The notes under the pieces: generated by a model | Databases searched by the model: none | What the model saw: the letters and a program-made list of their open reading frames with translations, nothing else | Told to the model about the DNA's origin: nothing | DNA from: Aphodoplasma sp045626925 | Lineage (GTDB): Bacteria > Bacillota > Clostridia > UBA1381 > UMGS1253 | NCBI GenBank assembly: GCA_045626925.1 | Contig: JAZUQZ010000022.1 | Coordinates: 1-47,111 of the forward strand | DNA: 47,111 nt | Reading direction: 5' to 3' | Translations under genes and position numbers: made by a program | Part shown: positions 25,777 through 34,422 of the stretch, piece after piece | How positions within the stretch are numbered: the stretch's first letter is position 1 | Layout of the letters: every line of letters starts with the position of its first letter

Positions 25777-26848
25777 TTCTTACCTCCGCAACAAACAAAA
25801 TCAGCGGTATAATAAAAAGTGCTCCTATTCCAAGTGTCATGCACAAAATATTTAGATAGTCTACTGCATATTCCATATTAGGCAACAAAGCCGCTATTAT
25901 AAAAACTGGCACGCATACTGCTATTTCGCCAAGAGATTTTTTGTTTTTTGGAAGTAACGCTTTTATATATGCATATGGGATATGACTTATAAGACATATA
26001 GCACATAGCATAAGAAGCGCCCATGTAATTATAAAAATTATGTCTGCGCGTTGTATAAATGTTACTCGCGATATATCAAAAGCCTTCATTGAAAGTGCTA
26101 CTGCATCAAAATACATCCCCGTGCGTAGCGGTCCGAGCATTGAAAAGCAAGACAAGCACACAAGTATTAAAACAAGTGACGATACAAGTACGCCTCCCAT
26201 TGATGCAAAAACACTTCCTTTTGCGTTTTTATTGTGCGGTATTATTCCAAGCACTCCCACACCAAAAAAGAACACAGATACAGCGCTTGTGCCTTTTATA
26301 AAACCTTTTATTACAACTTCTTTTTCAAATATCGGGAGCAGATTTATTGCATCGCCCGAAAATATCATTATAATTCGTATTATAATCACTGTAAAAACAA
26401 CGAGCGTCCCAAGAAAGCTCACAAGTCTTATAACACTTGTAAAACCACGCGACAACGCATATGCACACACAAGAACTATAAAAATTGCTATAAAACGAAA
26501 GCTCGTGTTTGGAAGTATCCACATCGACACAATATGCGAAAAATATGACAGAGCAAAAGCACAAAACAATAAATAAAAAACAGCATAAATGGCCGAAAAA
26601 AGCTTGCCCGCTAAATTTCCCACAATCTTTTGTGAATAAGAAAAAATGGTGTCTCCATCGTGTTTTCTTGATAGGGTTGTAAGAAAGATTGCCGGACGGG
26701 CAAAAATTATGCCTGCACAAAGTATCGAAATCCAAGCCCCTGTCGACATATAGCTTGCACCGATAGAAGATGTTGCAAAAATTCCGAAACCAATAACAGA
26801 TACAAGTGATACTATAAATATTTGTCGTGTACTTACTGGTGTTCTCAT
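25760..26848 (-). CDS. GerAB-type endospore germination permease (B subunit)
   Basis: 362-residue integral membrane protein with about ten transmembrane helices, of the APC-superfamily spore germination permease group. MRTPVSTRQIFIVSLVSVIGFGIFA at the start and HDGDTIFSYSQKIVGNLAGKLFS after helix 2 are typical. Structural work on GerAB-type subunits shows that they bind the germinant. An in-frame TTG at 26863 exists, but GGAGGG lies between it and the ATG at 26848, so the ATG is preferred. First gene of a B-C-A ordered operon. Confidence 0.9.
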   Translation of the reverse strand: MRTPVSTRQIFIVSLVSVIGFGIFATSSIGASYMSTGAWISILCAGIIFARPAIFLTTLSRKHDGDTIFSYSQKIVGNLAGKLFSAIYAVFYLLFCAFALSYFSHIVSMWILPNTSFRFIAIFIVLVCAYALSRGFTSVIRLVSFLGTLVVFTVIIIRIIMIFSGDAINLLPIFEKEVVIKGFIKGTSAVSVFFFGVGVLGIIPHNKNAKGSVFASMGGVLVSSLVLILVCLSCFSMLGPLRTGMYFDAVALSMKAFDISRVTFIQRADIIFIITWALLMLCAICLISHIPYAYIKALLPKNKKSLGEIAVCVPVFIIAALLPNMEYAVDYLNILCMTLGIGALFIIPLILFVAEVRNEKKK

Positions 26849-26904
26849 ATGCCCTCCACACAATAAAATATATACTTATCTTTTCCTTTTGGCGTAAAAA
26901 TATG

Positions 26905-26940
26905 CAAAAAAAACAGGGGCAAGGTATTTTACCAAGCCCC
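26905..26940 (-). terminator. Terminator of the sodium symporter gene
   Basis: Minus-strand GGGGC-TT-GGTA / TACC-TT-GCCCC hairpin (26916-26940) followed by eight T after one TG. It separates the symporter from the ger operon. Confidence 0.85.
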
Positions 26941-26957
26941 ATGCCAGCTTTATAATT

Positions 26958-28340
26958 TTAAAATTTTATTATATAGCCCTGCACAAAGATATAAATTATA
27001 ATAATTGGCAATATATATTTTAAGTATACGCGCGTACATTTTGGGATTTTTATTCCCATACCAATATTTGCCTCTTGTATAAAATTATCAAAACCCCAAC
27101 CATATTTTGTAACGCAGAACAGACAATATACCAACGCACCAAGCGGTAAAAGATTATTGCTTACTATAAAATCTTCAAAATCGAGTATAGTGCTGCCCGC
27201 GCCAAGCGGTGCTATGTTTTCCCATACATTGAAACCGAGTACACACGGCAGTGAAAGCACTGTTATCAAGACAATGTTTAATGCTATTGCTTTACCTCTT
27301 CGCCACCCAAAGCTATCCCCAAAATAAGCCACAATATTCTGAAAGATTGCAATAACTGTCGACAAGGCGGCAAAAGACATAAACACAAAGAAGAATGTTC
27401 CCCACACATTTCCATATGGCATAGCATTAAATACATGTGGCAAAGTTATAAATATAAGGCCGGGCCCTTGGTCCGGTGCGACATTATACGCAAAGCACGC
27501 CGGAAAAATTATAAGTCCCGATACAAGAGCAACAAATGTATCAAGCACCATAATATAAACAGACTCGCCCAAAAGTGTCCTGTCATGATTTTGATAGCTG
27601 CCAAAAATCGCCATAGAGCCTATTCCGACGCTTAGTGTAAAAAACGCCTGCCCCATCGCCGCAAAGATCACTTCAAAAAAGCCCGCATCGATAAAATTTT
27701 GCATATTTGGCATAAGATAAAATTTTATTCCCTCATATGCGCCCGGAAGTGTCAATGCGCGCACGCTGAGGACAAGCATTATCGCAAGAAGACAAAGCAT
27801 CAATGCTTTCGTTATACGCTCCACCCCATTTTTAAAACCAAGCGAGCATATACCAAAGCATATTAAAATTACCAAAAAAGTCCAGAATATCATTTCGACA
27901 GGATTTGATGTAAGGGTTGAAAATGTCGAAGAAATTTGTTCTGATGTAAGCCCCACCAGACTTCCGTTTGCCATTTTTACACAATACGCAAGCATCCATC
28001 CCGCAATCGTCGTATAAAACATCATCAAAAGATAGTTGCCCGCAAGTGCAAAATAACCAAAAATGTGCCATTTGCTTTTCTTCGGTTCAAGCGCTTTAAA
28101 GCCTTCTGTAATACTTTTTCGGCTTGCACGCCCAACTGCAAACTCCATAGTCATTATCGGAAGTGCTAATATGACAAGAAAAACAAGATAAACCAGTACG
28201 AAAATTGCACCGCCATATTTGCCCACAATGTAAGGAAAACGCCACACATTTCCAAGTCCTATAGCGCATCCCGCTGATATCAGTATAAACCCAAGCCTTG
28301 AAGAAAAGCTTTCACGGTCTTTAGTTTCTTTTTTATTCAT
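26958..28340 (-). CDS. Sodium-dependent transporter (SNF/NSS family)
   Basis: 460-residue Na+-coupled symporter of the neurotransmitter:sodium symporter (LeuT-like) family. Helix 1 has the sodium/substrate motif AGCAIGLGNVWRFPYIVGKYGGAIF. GQAFFTLSVGIGSMAIFGSY (helix 6) and FFVFMSFAALSTVIAIFQN (helix 8) are also diagnostic. About 11-12 helices, so typical bacterial architecture. An upstream extension to 28442 would run into a hairpin and lacks a ribosome binding site, whereas GGGGA lies about 7 nt before 28340. Substrate is probably an amino acid but cannot be specified. Confidence 0.9.
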   Translation of the reverse strand: MNKKETKDRESFSSRLGFILISAGCAIGLGNVWRFPYIVGKYGGAIFVLVYLVFLVILALPIMTMEFAVGRASRKSITEGFKALEPKKSKWHIFGYFALAGNYLLMMFYTTIAGWMLAYCVKMANGSLVGLTSEQISSTFSTLTSNPVEMIFWTFLVILICFGICSLGFKNGVERITKALMLCLLAIMLVLSVRALTLPGAYEGIKFYLMPNMQNFIDAGFFEVIFAAMGQAFFTLSVGIGSMAIFGSYQNHDRTLLGESVYIMVLDTFVALVSGLIIFPACFAYNVAPDQGPGLIFITLPHVFNAMPYGNVWGTFFFVFMSFAALSTVIAIFQNIVAYFGDSFGWRRGKAIALNIVLITVLSLPCVLGFNVWENIAPLGAGSTILDFEDFIVSNNLLPLGALVYCLFCVTKYGWGFDNFIQEANIGMGIKIPKCTRVYLKYILPIIIIYIFVQGYIIKF

Positions 28341-28380
28341 AAAAATCCCCATTCTATTATGTTTTTGCCGTGTAATAGTA

Positions 28381-28442
28381 TTGCCGCTAAAGAAGATTTT
28401 TACACAAAAATTTATTGTTATGCTGCTCTTCTCTAACGGCAA
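28381..28442. repeat. Long inverted repeat between ftsK and the symporter
   Basis: Arms 28381-28396 and 28427-28442 form a 16-bp stem (two G-U pairs when read as minus-strand RNA) around a 30-nt AT-rich loop that contains an inner TTTTT..AAAAA hairpin. There is no T-run after it. It could be an RNA stabiliser, a weak terminator or a small repeat element. Confidence 0.6.
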
Positions 28443-28450
28443 TTTATCGT

Positions 28451-30964
28451 TTACATTAAATCGTCCGCACTGACAAGCACATTTCTCGGCTTGCTCCCAT
28501 CAGCGCCGCTTATGATGCCTCGCGCTTCCATTTGGTCTATTATGCGTCCTGCACGCGCATATCCTACACCAAGTCTTCTCTGTACCATTGATGTTGATAT
28601 TTGTCCAAGAGAAAGTGCAATTTCAATCGCTTTTGGCAAAAGCTCATCACATTCAGAATCATCAGGCTCAATGCCAACAGATGAATCAATTTTTTCCTTT
28701 ATATCCTCATCATAGCGTACCTCTGATGTATCTTTTATAAAGTCTACAATGCGTTCAACCTCTTTGTCTGATATAAACGCACCCTGTATTCTCGTAGGCT
28801 TTGATGCGCCCATAGGCATAAAGAGCATATCGCCCTTGCCGAGCAATTTTTCCGCTCCTGCAGAATCAAGTATTGTACGGCTATCTATATGGCTCGACAC
28901 TGCAAACGCAATACGCGATGGAATATTTGCCTTGATTACACCCGTTATTACATTTACTGATGGACGCTGGGTCGCAATAATAAGATGCATTCCTGCGGCA
29001 CGCGCCATCTGTGCCAAACGGCATATCGAGTCCTCTATTTCCTTTGGTGCAACCATCATCAAATCAGAAAGCTCGTCTATAATTACAACAATTTGCGGAA
29101 GCTTTTGTTCGCCATCAAGCTCAAGCACTTCATTGTAACCGTTTAAATCTCTTACGCCGCTTTCTGCAAATAATGCGTATCGACGAGTCATTTCACTTAC
29201 TGCCCACCCAAGTGTACCCGACGCTTTTTTCGGGTCTGTTACAACAGGAACCAAAAGATGTGGTATACCATTATATACACTAAGCTCAACAACCTTTGGG
29301 TCGACCATGATAAGCTTTACTTCGTTCGGGTCAGCCTTATATAAAATACTCGTTATAATAGAATTGATACACACCGATTTACCAGAGCCAGTTGCACCGG
29401 CAATAAGTACATGCGGCATCTTTGCAATATCGCCAATAATCGCTTTGCCTGCAATATCCATACCAAGTGCAACAGACAATTTTGACTTTGAAAGCTTGAA
29501 CTCATCAGACTCAATTACATCACGCAATGCCACGCTTGTAACTTCTTTATTCGGCACCTCAATTCCTATTGCTGCCTTGCCGGGAATCGGCGCCTCAATT
29601 CTTACTGCAGGCGCTGCAAGATTTAGCGCAATATCGTCTGCAAGGTTTGTAATTTTACTTACTTTTACACCAACGCTTGGTGCAAGCTCATATCGCGTTA
29701 CTGTCGGACCTCTGCTTACTTGTAAAAGCTTTACATCTACGCCAAAGCTTTTTAGCGTATCAACAAGGCGCATCGCTGTTTCACGAAGCTCCTCGCGCGA
29801 ATCTGTACCGCGTCTTGATTTGCCTTGTGCAAGAAGTGTCGCAGGTGGAAATTTGTAAGGTATTGGAATAGCTTTTAAATTTGTATCAAGCTGGTCACGC
29901 AAATCCTTTTCCTGCTCTACGCTGAGTCTTTCTACGCGTTTTACTTCCCCCTCTGGTCCGTGATGAGCTTCATCATTTGCCATTTCGTGTTCTGTGTCAT
30001 GGCCCATATATGCTTTAGACTCATCTTTAACAAAGTCGCCACACTCCTCACCCATAAGCTCGGATGCGCTTATTATTTCCTCTTCTTCTATTTCTATTGC
30101 TTTTTTCTCATCGACATCAAACACAGGCACTGCAAAATCAACGCTGCCATCATTTTCTATAGTTTCACCATCGATTGTATCTTTCTTTCTTTTCTTTTTC
30201 TTTTCAAGGATTTCGCCTGTTTGCTCATCAACCTCAATATCAATCGAGCGTTGTCTTAATTGTCTCAATCTATCATCGGCTGCAGTGGCCACAGATTTTA
30301 CCGCACCACCGGCGCGCATTCCAATCTCATATGAGCGTTCGTTTTGTATTTCTTTTGCCTCACGCTTTGCACCCTTTACAAAGCCTGCAATAATACGAAT
30401 CGGCGAAATTTTGAATAAAAAGATTAGTAAAATAAATGTTATTGTTATAAATATAATCGCACAAATCCATACACCAAGCGCAGATATAATCGGGTTTGCA
30501 ATAAGTGCGCCCAATACACCGCCGCCTATAGCTGTAGAATTTGCAAGTTCAAACGCTTCAAACAAGCTCTTATTCACTCCGCCCGTGCCGAATGTCTGCC
30601 ACAAAACACTGAAACATAGCATGATAATTATCGAAAGTGACAATTTTATATACATTCTGTTATAATCGCGTTTTTTCATCAAATATATTGCACAACCAAT
30701 TATAAACACAGGTACACTCATAGCAGGCGAACCAAATAATCCAACTAAAAGAAATTTTATCGCCTCGCCAGCAGGTCCACAATAGTCTGTATATAAGCAT
30801 ACTCCAAATAGAAACCCGATTGCAATTGTAATTATACCTGAAAGCTCAAAATATCTCGTCTCATCTGTATGAACTTTTCTTTTTGTGCTTCTTTGCGAAT
30901 TTTTCTTGTTTGTACTTGTTGCGCGTTCTCTGCTGTTATTTGTTTTTGCTGCTTTTCGTGGCAT
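28451..30964 (-). CDS. DNA translocase FtsK/SpoIIIE
   Basis: 837-residue hexameric DNA pump that clears chromosomes through the division or sporulation septum. N-terminal basic tail, four transmembrane helices (about 40-190) and an acidic, lysine-rich linker (about 230-350). The alpha/beta motor domain follows: Walker A GATGSGKSV near residue 525, Walker B VVIIDELSDLMM, and RPSVNVITGVIKANIPSRIAF. A C-terminal gamma winged helix (SLGQISTSMVQRRLGVGYARAGRIIDQMEARGI) recognises KOPS/SRS polar sequences. Length and architecture match SpoIIIE of spore-formers. FtsK and SpoIIIE cannot be told apart from sequence alone. Confidence 0.95.
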   Translation of the reverse strand: MPRKAAKTNNSRERATSTNKKNSQRSTKRKVHTDETRYFELSGIITIAIGFLFGVCLYTDYCGPAGEAIKFLLVGLFGSPAMSVPVFIIGCAIYLMKKRDYNRMYIKLSLSIIIMLCFSVLWQTFGTGGVNKSLFEAFELANSTAIGGGVLGALIANPIISALGVWICAIIFITITFILLIFLFKISPIRIIAGFVKGAKREAKEIQNERSYEIGMRAGGAVKSVATAADDRLRQLRQRSIDIEVDEQTGEILEKKKKRKKDTIDGETIENDGSVDFAVPVFDVDEKKAIEIEEEEIISASELMGEECGDFVKDESKAYMGHDTEHEMANDEAHHGPEGEVKRVERLSVEQEKDLRDQLDTNLKAIPIPYKFPPATLLAQGKSRRGTDSREELRETAMRLVDTLKSFGVDVKLLQVSRGPTVTRYELAPSVGVKVSKITNLADDIALNLAAPAVRIEAPIPGKAAIGIEVPNKEVTSVALRDVIESDEFKLSKSKLSVALGMDIAGKAIIGDIAKMPHVLIAGATGSGKSVCINSIITSILYKADPNEVKLIMVDPKVVELSVYNGIPHLLVPVVTDPKKASGTLGWAVSEMTRRYALFAESGVRDLNGYNEVLELDGEQKLPQIVVIIDELSDLMMVAPKEIEDSICRLAQMARAAGMHLIIATQRPSVNVITGVIKANIPSRIAFAVSSHIDSRTILDSAGAEKLLGKGDMLFMPMGASKPTRIQGAFISDKEVERIVDFIKDTSEVRYDEDIKEKIDSSVGIEPDDSECDELLPKAIEIALSLGQISTSMVQRRLGVGYARAGRIIDQMEARGIISGADGSKPRNVLVSADDLM

Positions 30965-31006
30965 TTCCTTCCCCCCGATATATCGTTATAATAGGTATAT
31001 ACCTCT

Positions 31007-32455
31007 CTATTTTTTATACCCGTCTACCCCTTTTATTTTTACAAACCAACGAGGTTTTTTATCATCATTTGTAAAATCATCATAATACGCTTCAAACAGT
31101 TTTTCTACTCCACCAAGCTTTTCCTCTTCAGACAATGTATCAAACACTTGTGCATTATATGTCGGCTCTATGGTGCTTGTCTTGTCGGTATCATCGTACT
31201 TTCTGATTATTTGGCGATAGCTCTTTAAATATCCATTTTCAAACTCAAGCTCGACACCACTTTCACCTTCGTGTATACCACCAAACTCAATCCCAATACC
31301 ATCATATATATAATTAAACTTTGCCCGAACAATGCTTTGCTCTTCATCAAGGCTGTTTAAATAAAGTCGCGTATTACCACCTTCAACAAAAATGCCATAC
31401 ACCTCGCCTATAAGTTCCATTGACGATGATAAAACACTAGCCGTTTCTGTCGATTCACTTTTTTCGTTTAGTTTTAATCCCTTTCCGCCACCAACAGTTG
31501 TATAACTCAAAGTGCCATCAGGCGAAATCGTTAGCGTATTTTTACTTTGCACAAACATTATACTGCCCTCTGCATCAGTATATTTTATCGCAGTTTTGGG
31601 ATTTATCGAAAACGCTTTCAACAGACGCTCGGTTGTATACATACTAATCTCAAGTTTGTCCTCGTTTATAAGCGGATTTGACGCGCTTATTATCTTATGA
31701 GTAGCAGCTTCTTCATTTAGTATAAGATATGGTGCAAAAATTGTCTCGCCGGCAATCCCCGTAGGAATATCAGCATTTATAAAGAAAGAAAAACGCTTTT
31801 TTGGCGTTGCATCAGCAACAATCAAAGACAATTTTTCATTAAGCTCCGTCTTGTCAAGGCCTGTCGAAATTTTATAAAATTCATTTGTCGATTCATCTGA
31901 CACATATACCGATACATCACTTATAAGACTATCCTCGGCAGTAATAATAAAGCGTTTCAACGATGCAATCGACCCTGCCAATGGCGGTGTATATACGCCA
32001 AAAATTTGTGCAAAGGTAGGTGTCTTATACTCCACACCATAATCAACATAAAACCCGCGTGTAAAAAGCGCCTTGCGCCAATCATCCTCACTTACCTTTA
32101 CGATATTTTTTGCATCGCGTGACAAAGCATTTACAATCGTATCTGATATGTAATTGTTTACAAGCAAATAATTTTTGTTCGTTGTATCAAGCACCGTTAT
32201 CGCATGGTCAAAATCCTTTACAACATATGCCGCAAGGCATACCGGCGATGCAATACTTGTCATCGCTACAGGTTCTTTCTCTTTTTCAATGCCAAGCACA
32301 TCAAATATACGCATCGTTGCTGATTCTTTTATATTTACAAAAAAATTATAGCCATCGGGCCATAATTTTTCATTAAACCATATTTGACCTGTAAGTATAA
32401 GGCTGCTTATGACCAAAGCAATCAACAATGTGCTTTTTATTCGTTCCTTTTTCAT
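31007..32455 (-). CDS. YycH-like membrane-anchored regulatory protein
   Basis: 482 residues with one N-terminal transmembrane helix, the rest extracytoplasmic. The start (MKKERIKSTLLIALVISSLILTGQIW) closely resembles the YycH N-terminus, where residues K-E-x-I-K-S, the L-rich helix and a closing IW recur. YycH and YycI hold the WalK (YycG) histidine kinase in check in Bacilli. The remainder is a mix of alpha/beta segments with YKTPTFAQIFGVYTPP and ISTGLDKTELNEKLSLIV. No walR or walK gene is in the window. The WalR-like box upstream of the preceding gene supports the assignment indirectly. Medium certainty. Confidence 0.6.
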   Translation of the reverse strand: MKKERIKSTLLIALVISSLILTGQIWFNEKLWPDGYNFFVNIKESATMRIFDVLGIEKEKEPVAMTSIASPVCLAAYVVKDFDHAITVLDTTNKNYLLVNNYISDTIVNALSRDAKNIVKVSEDDWRKALFTRGFYVDYGVEYKTPTFAQIFGVYTPPLAGSIASLKRFIITAEDSLISDVSVYVSDESTNEFYKISTGLDKTELNEKLSLIVADATPKKRFSFFINADIPTGIAGETIFAPYLILNEEAATHKIISASNPLINEDKLEISMYTTERLLKAFSINPKTAIKYTDAEGSIMFVQSKNTLTISPDGTLSYTTVGGGKGLKLNEKSESTETASVLSSSMELIGEVYGIFVEGGNTRLYLNSLDEEQSIVRAKFNYIYDGIGIEFGGIHEGESGVELEFENGYLKSYRQIIRKYDDTDKTSTIEPTYNAQVFDTLSEEEKLGGVEKLFEAYYDDFTNDDKKPRWFVKIKGVDGYKK

Positions 32456-32501
32456 CGTATGTGCTCCCTTACATCAAAACACTTTATACACATAAAATAC
32501 A

Positions 32502-32534
32502 CAAATATCGCAAACTAAAAAATTTGCGATATTT
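32502..32534 (-). terminator. Hairpin terminator after the small secreted protein
   Basis: Perfect 12-bp inverted repeat AAATATCGCAAA / TTTGCGATATTT (32502-32513 and 32523-32534) with a 9-nt loop. It lies 18 nt after the stop codon. Minus-strand downstream sequence is only moderately T-rich. Confidence 0.7.
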
Positions 32535-32552
32535 GAGATTATATTTATATTT

Positions 32553-33038
32553 TTAGAAGCTGAACATATCGCCTACCGATAGGCCGTTTATCTTATCAAG
32601 TTGATTCCTTGTAAGACGAGTAATGTCTATATCAATAATTTGGCGTTCACTATTGCTTTCTGCATATACTCTCATTTTGTTTCCGCCTTCAATAAGCTCT
32701 ATTGATACAACATATACACCACTTGCACCTATTGTGCCCGAAAGAAGATATCCACCTTGATATACTTTGTAAAAGTTGCCATCAAAATTACTCTTTCTAT
32801 AAATTGTTACATCAACACCGCTCCTACCCGCAGCAGTAACAGTGTATGTACGCTCTGATGTCGTCGCAGAAAGCGTAGCAGGCTTTTTTATGTATATGAG
32901 CGAATTCGAATTGCCATATTCCCATGGTGAAAGCGAATATGGTGCAGCAAAAGCACACACCCCTCCAAAAATAGTCACTGCTAAAATCAAGCATATAGAC
33001 ATCATAAGCTTCTTTTTCAAACAAGTAAGCTTTTTCAT
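32553..33038 (-). CDS. Small secreted protein, putative WalR target
   Basis: 161-residue protein with a Sec signal peptide (Lys-rich start, hydrophobic core MSICLILAVTIFGGVC, cleavage after AFA near residue 31). The mature part of about 130 residues is rich in Ser, Tyr, Gly and Thr and looks all-beta: ERTYTVTAAGRSGVDVTIYRK, GTIGASGVYVVSIELIEGGNKMRVYAES. I do not recognise the family; an Ig-like or bacterial surface beta-sandwich is possible. The start at 33038 follows GGGAGG at 7-8 nt. A TATAAT -10 and a perfect WalR-type box lie upstream, hinting at a cell-wall function. Confidence 0.75.
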   Translation of the reverse strand: MKKLTCLKKKLMMSICLILAVTIFGGVCAFAAPYSLSPWEYGNSNSLIYIKKPATLSATTSERTYTVTAAGRSGVDVTIYRKSNFDGNFYKVYQGGYLLSGTIGASGVYVVSIELIEGGNKMRVYAESNSERQIIDIDITRLTRNQLDKINGLSVGDMFSF

Positions 33039-33145
33039 AACATTATCCTCCCATAGTTTTACACCCAAACCGTTATGCGTTATGCTCGTTTAAATGTATA
33101 ATCTTTTAATGGATTATCAAAAAACTCGCACAACTTTACACTCAT

Positions 33146-33178
33146 ATTATAACACGCGTTTGTTACAGGTGTGTTACA
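33146..33178 (-). promoter_or_regulatory. Promoter with WalR (YycF) box
   Basis: On the minus strand TGTAAC (33173-33178), 5 nt ACACC, TGTAAC (33162-33167): an exact match to the WalR consensus TGTWAH-N5-TGTWAH. Ten nt further downstream is -10 TATAAT (33146-33151). No good -35 hexamer exists, so the box takes its place, as expected for an activated promoter. Confidence 0.65.
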
Positions 33179-33201
33179 CGCTTGTTAATTGCGCCTAACA
33201 A

Positions 33202-34422
33202 TTACTGCTGGGCAGATGATTCTTTATCACTTACTGTTACATTCACGCTATAATATCCCAAAAGCGAAACATCATATGGCAAATCGAAAACAAGTGGCAG
33301 TGTATATGTCCCGTTGTGCAATCCCGACACATCAACATACGCTCCCGATGATACAGAATCGAGCAAGTTTTTTGCGCCGCTTATTGTCACACTGACAGGA
33401 AGGTTTTTTGCCTCATATTTCTTCGTGCTATCGCCATTTAAAAACGAGATGTTTTCAATGTCTATCGTTTTTGATACACGCCCCGCAACACTGATTGACA
33501 CTTGGACGCCTGTAACGGAGAATACATTGGCAACATTATCAGGTATAATAAGATTTACACTAAACTTTTCATTCTTATTAAGTTCAGATATGTTTATAGG
33601 TTCGGTTATAATCTTTTCAATTGTATCAATTAAATTATCCTTACTTCCAATACGCAATACTGCAGGCGTTATCTCTACTGCAGAAATCGCATAATCATGC
33701 GGCATCTCGCCAACATATCTAACCTCAATCGGAACATCTTTAGTCTTGTATACAGTCGGCACAAGAGCAATCGTTTCAGCATCAAGATTTATGTTCGTGT
33801 CATTTGTGATATCCTTGCCATCCTTTGAAATAATTTTACACTTTGTATTTGCACTGTTGCCTTCTACTGCTGTTGATACATCAAATGTTGCAGTTACAGA
33901 AGCTATCGTGTCAATAACAGATTGTGGCCCCCACATCGATATTTGTTGTGGCATTGCCTCTGCCTCGATATGCGTTTGCTCGTTTTTTGGGTTGCCTGTG
34001 TATTTTACCTCAACAGGCATACTTATTCGTTTAATCTTTTCAACAACAACTTTTATTGTATATGGTTTTTTATCAACTATCGACACATCTGTCAACGGAA
34101 GCTTTGTTTCAACTGCTACCTCATATTCGCCCTCGCGTATATTCGGTATTGTAACCGATGCGGAAACATTGCTCGCATCAATTTTACTGATAGATAGGCG
34201 GCGTCCCTTTACACTGACCGAAATTGCAGGCCCACGCCCATCTTTGCGAATAGTCAGCCCCGCACTTTCAAGCTCCGCAATATTTGTATATGTTATACCA
34301 ATCCCATCGATATTTTTTGTGCTTTGCGGATTTTGATTATAAACAACAAACACCCACAAAAGAATTGCTATAAAGACAGAATACACCTTGAAGGCATTAT
34401 CGCTTGCAAATATCTTCTTCAT
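33202..34422 (-). CDS. cdaR: YbbR-domain protein CdaR, regulator of diadenylate cyclase
   Basis: 406-residue protein with one N-terminal transmembrane helix (AFKVYSVFIAILLWVFVVYNQNP) and four extracytoplasmic YbbR beta-repeats. The repeats show recurring G-x-x-T-Y/P-V-x-V segments (for example KPYTIKVVVEKIKRISMPVEVKYTG). In Bacilli CdaR binds CdaA and tunes c-di-AMP synthesis. Its ATG overlaps the cdaA stop (ATGA), so the two are translationally coupled. The start at 34422 with AAGGGGG upstream is preferred over the in-frame codon at 34440. GlmM, usually the third gene, is absent here. Confidence 0.92.
   Translation of the reverse strand: MKKIFASDNAFKVYSVFIAILLWVFVVYNQNPQSTKNIDGIGITYTNIAELESAGLTIRKDGRGPAISVSVKGRRLSISKIDASNVSASVTIPNIREGEYEVAVETKLPLTDVSIVDKKPYTIKVVVEKIKRISMPVEVKYTGNPKNEQTHIEAEAMPQQISMWGPQSVIDTIASVTATFDVSTAVEGNSANTKCKIISKDGKDITNDTNINLDAETIALVPTVYKTKDVPIEVRYVGEMPHDYAISAVEITPAVLRIGSKDNLIDTIEKIITEPINISELNKNEKFSVNLIIPDNVANVFSVTGVQVSISVAGRVSKTIDIENISFLNGDSTKKYEAKNLPVSVTISGAKNLLDSVSSGAYVDVSGLHNGTYTLPLVFDLPYDVSLLGYYSVNVTVSDKESSAQQ

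Noticed and set aside
26325..26942. 205-codon minus-strand frame over the ger permease
   Set aside because: It is a shadow frame of the permease gene, with cysteine- and tyrosine-rich nonsense composition, and it runs into the upstream terminator.
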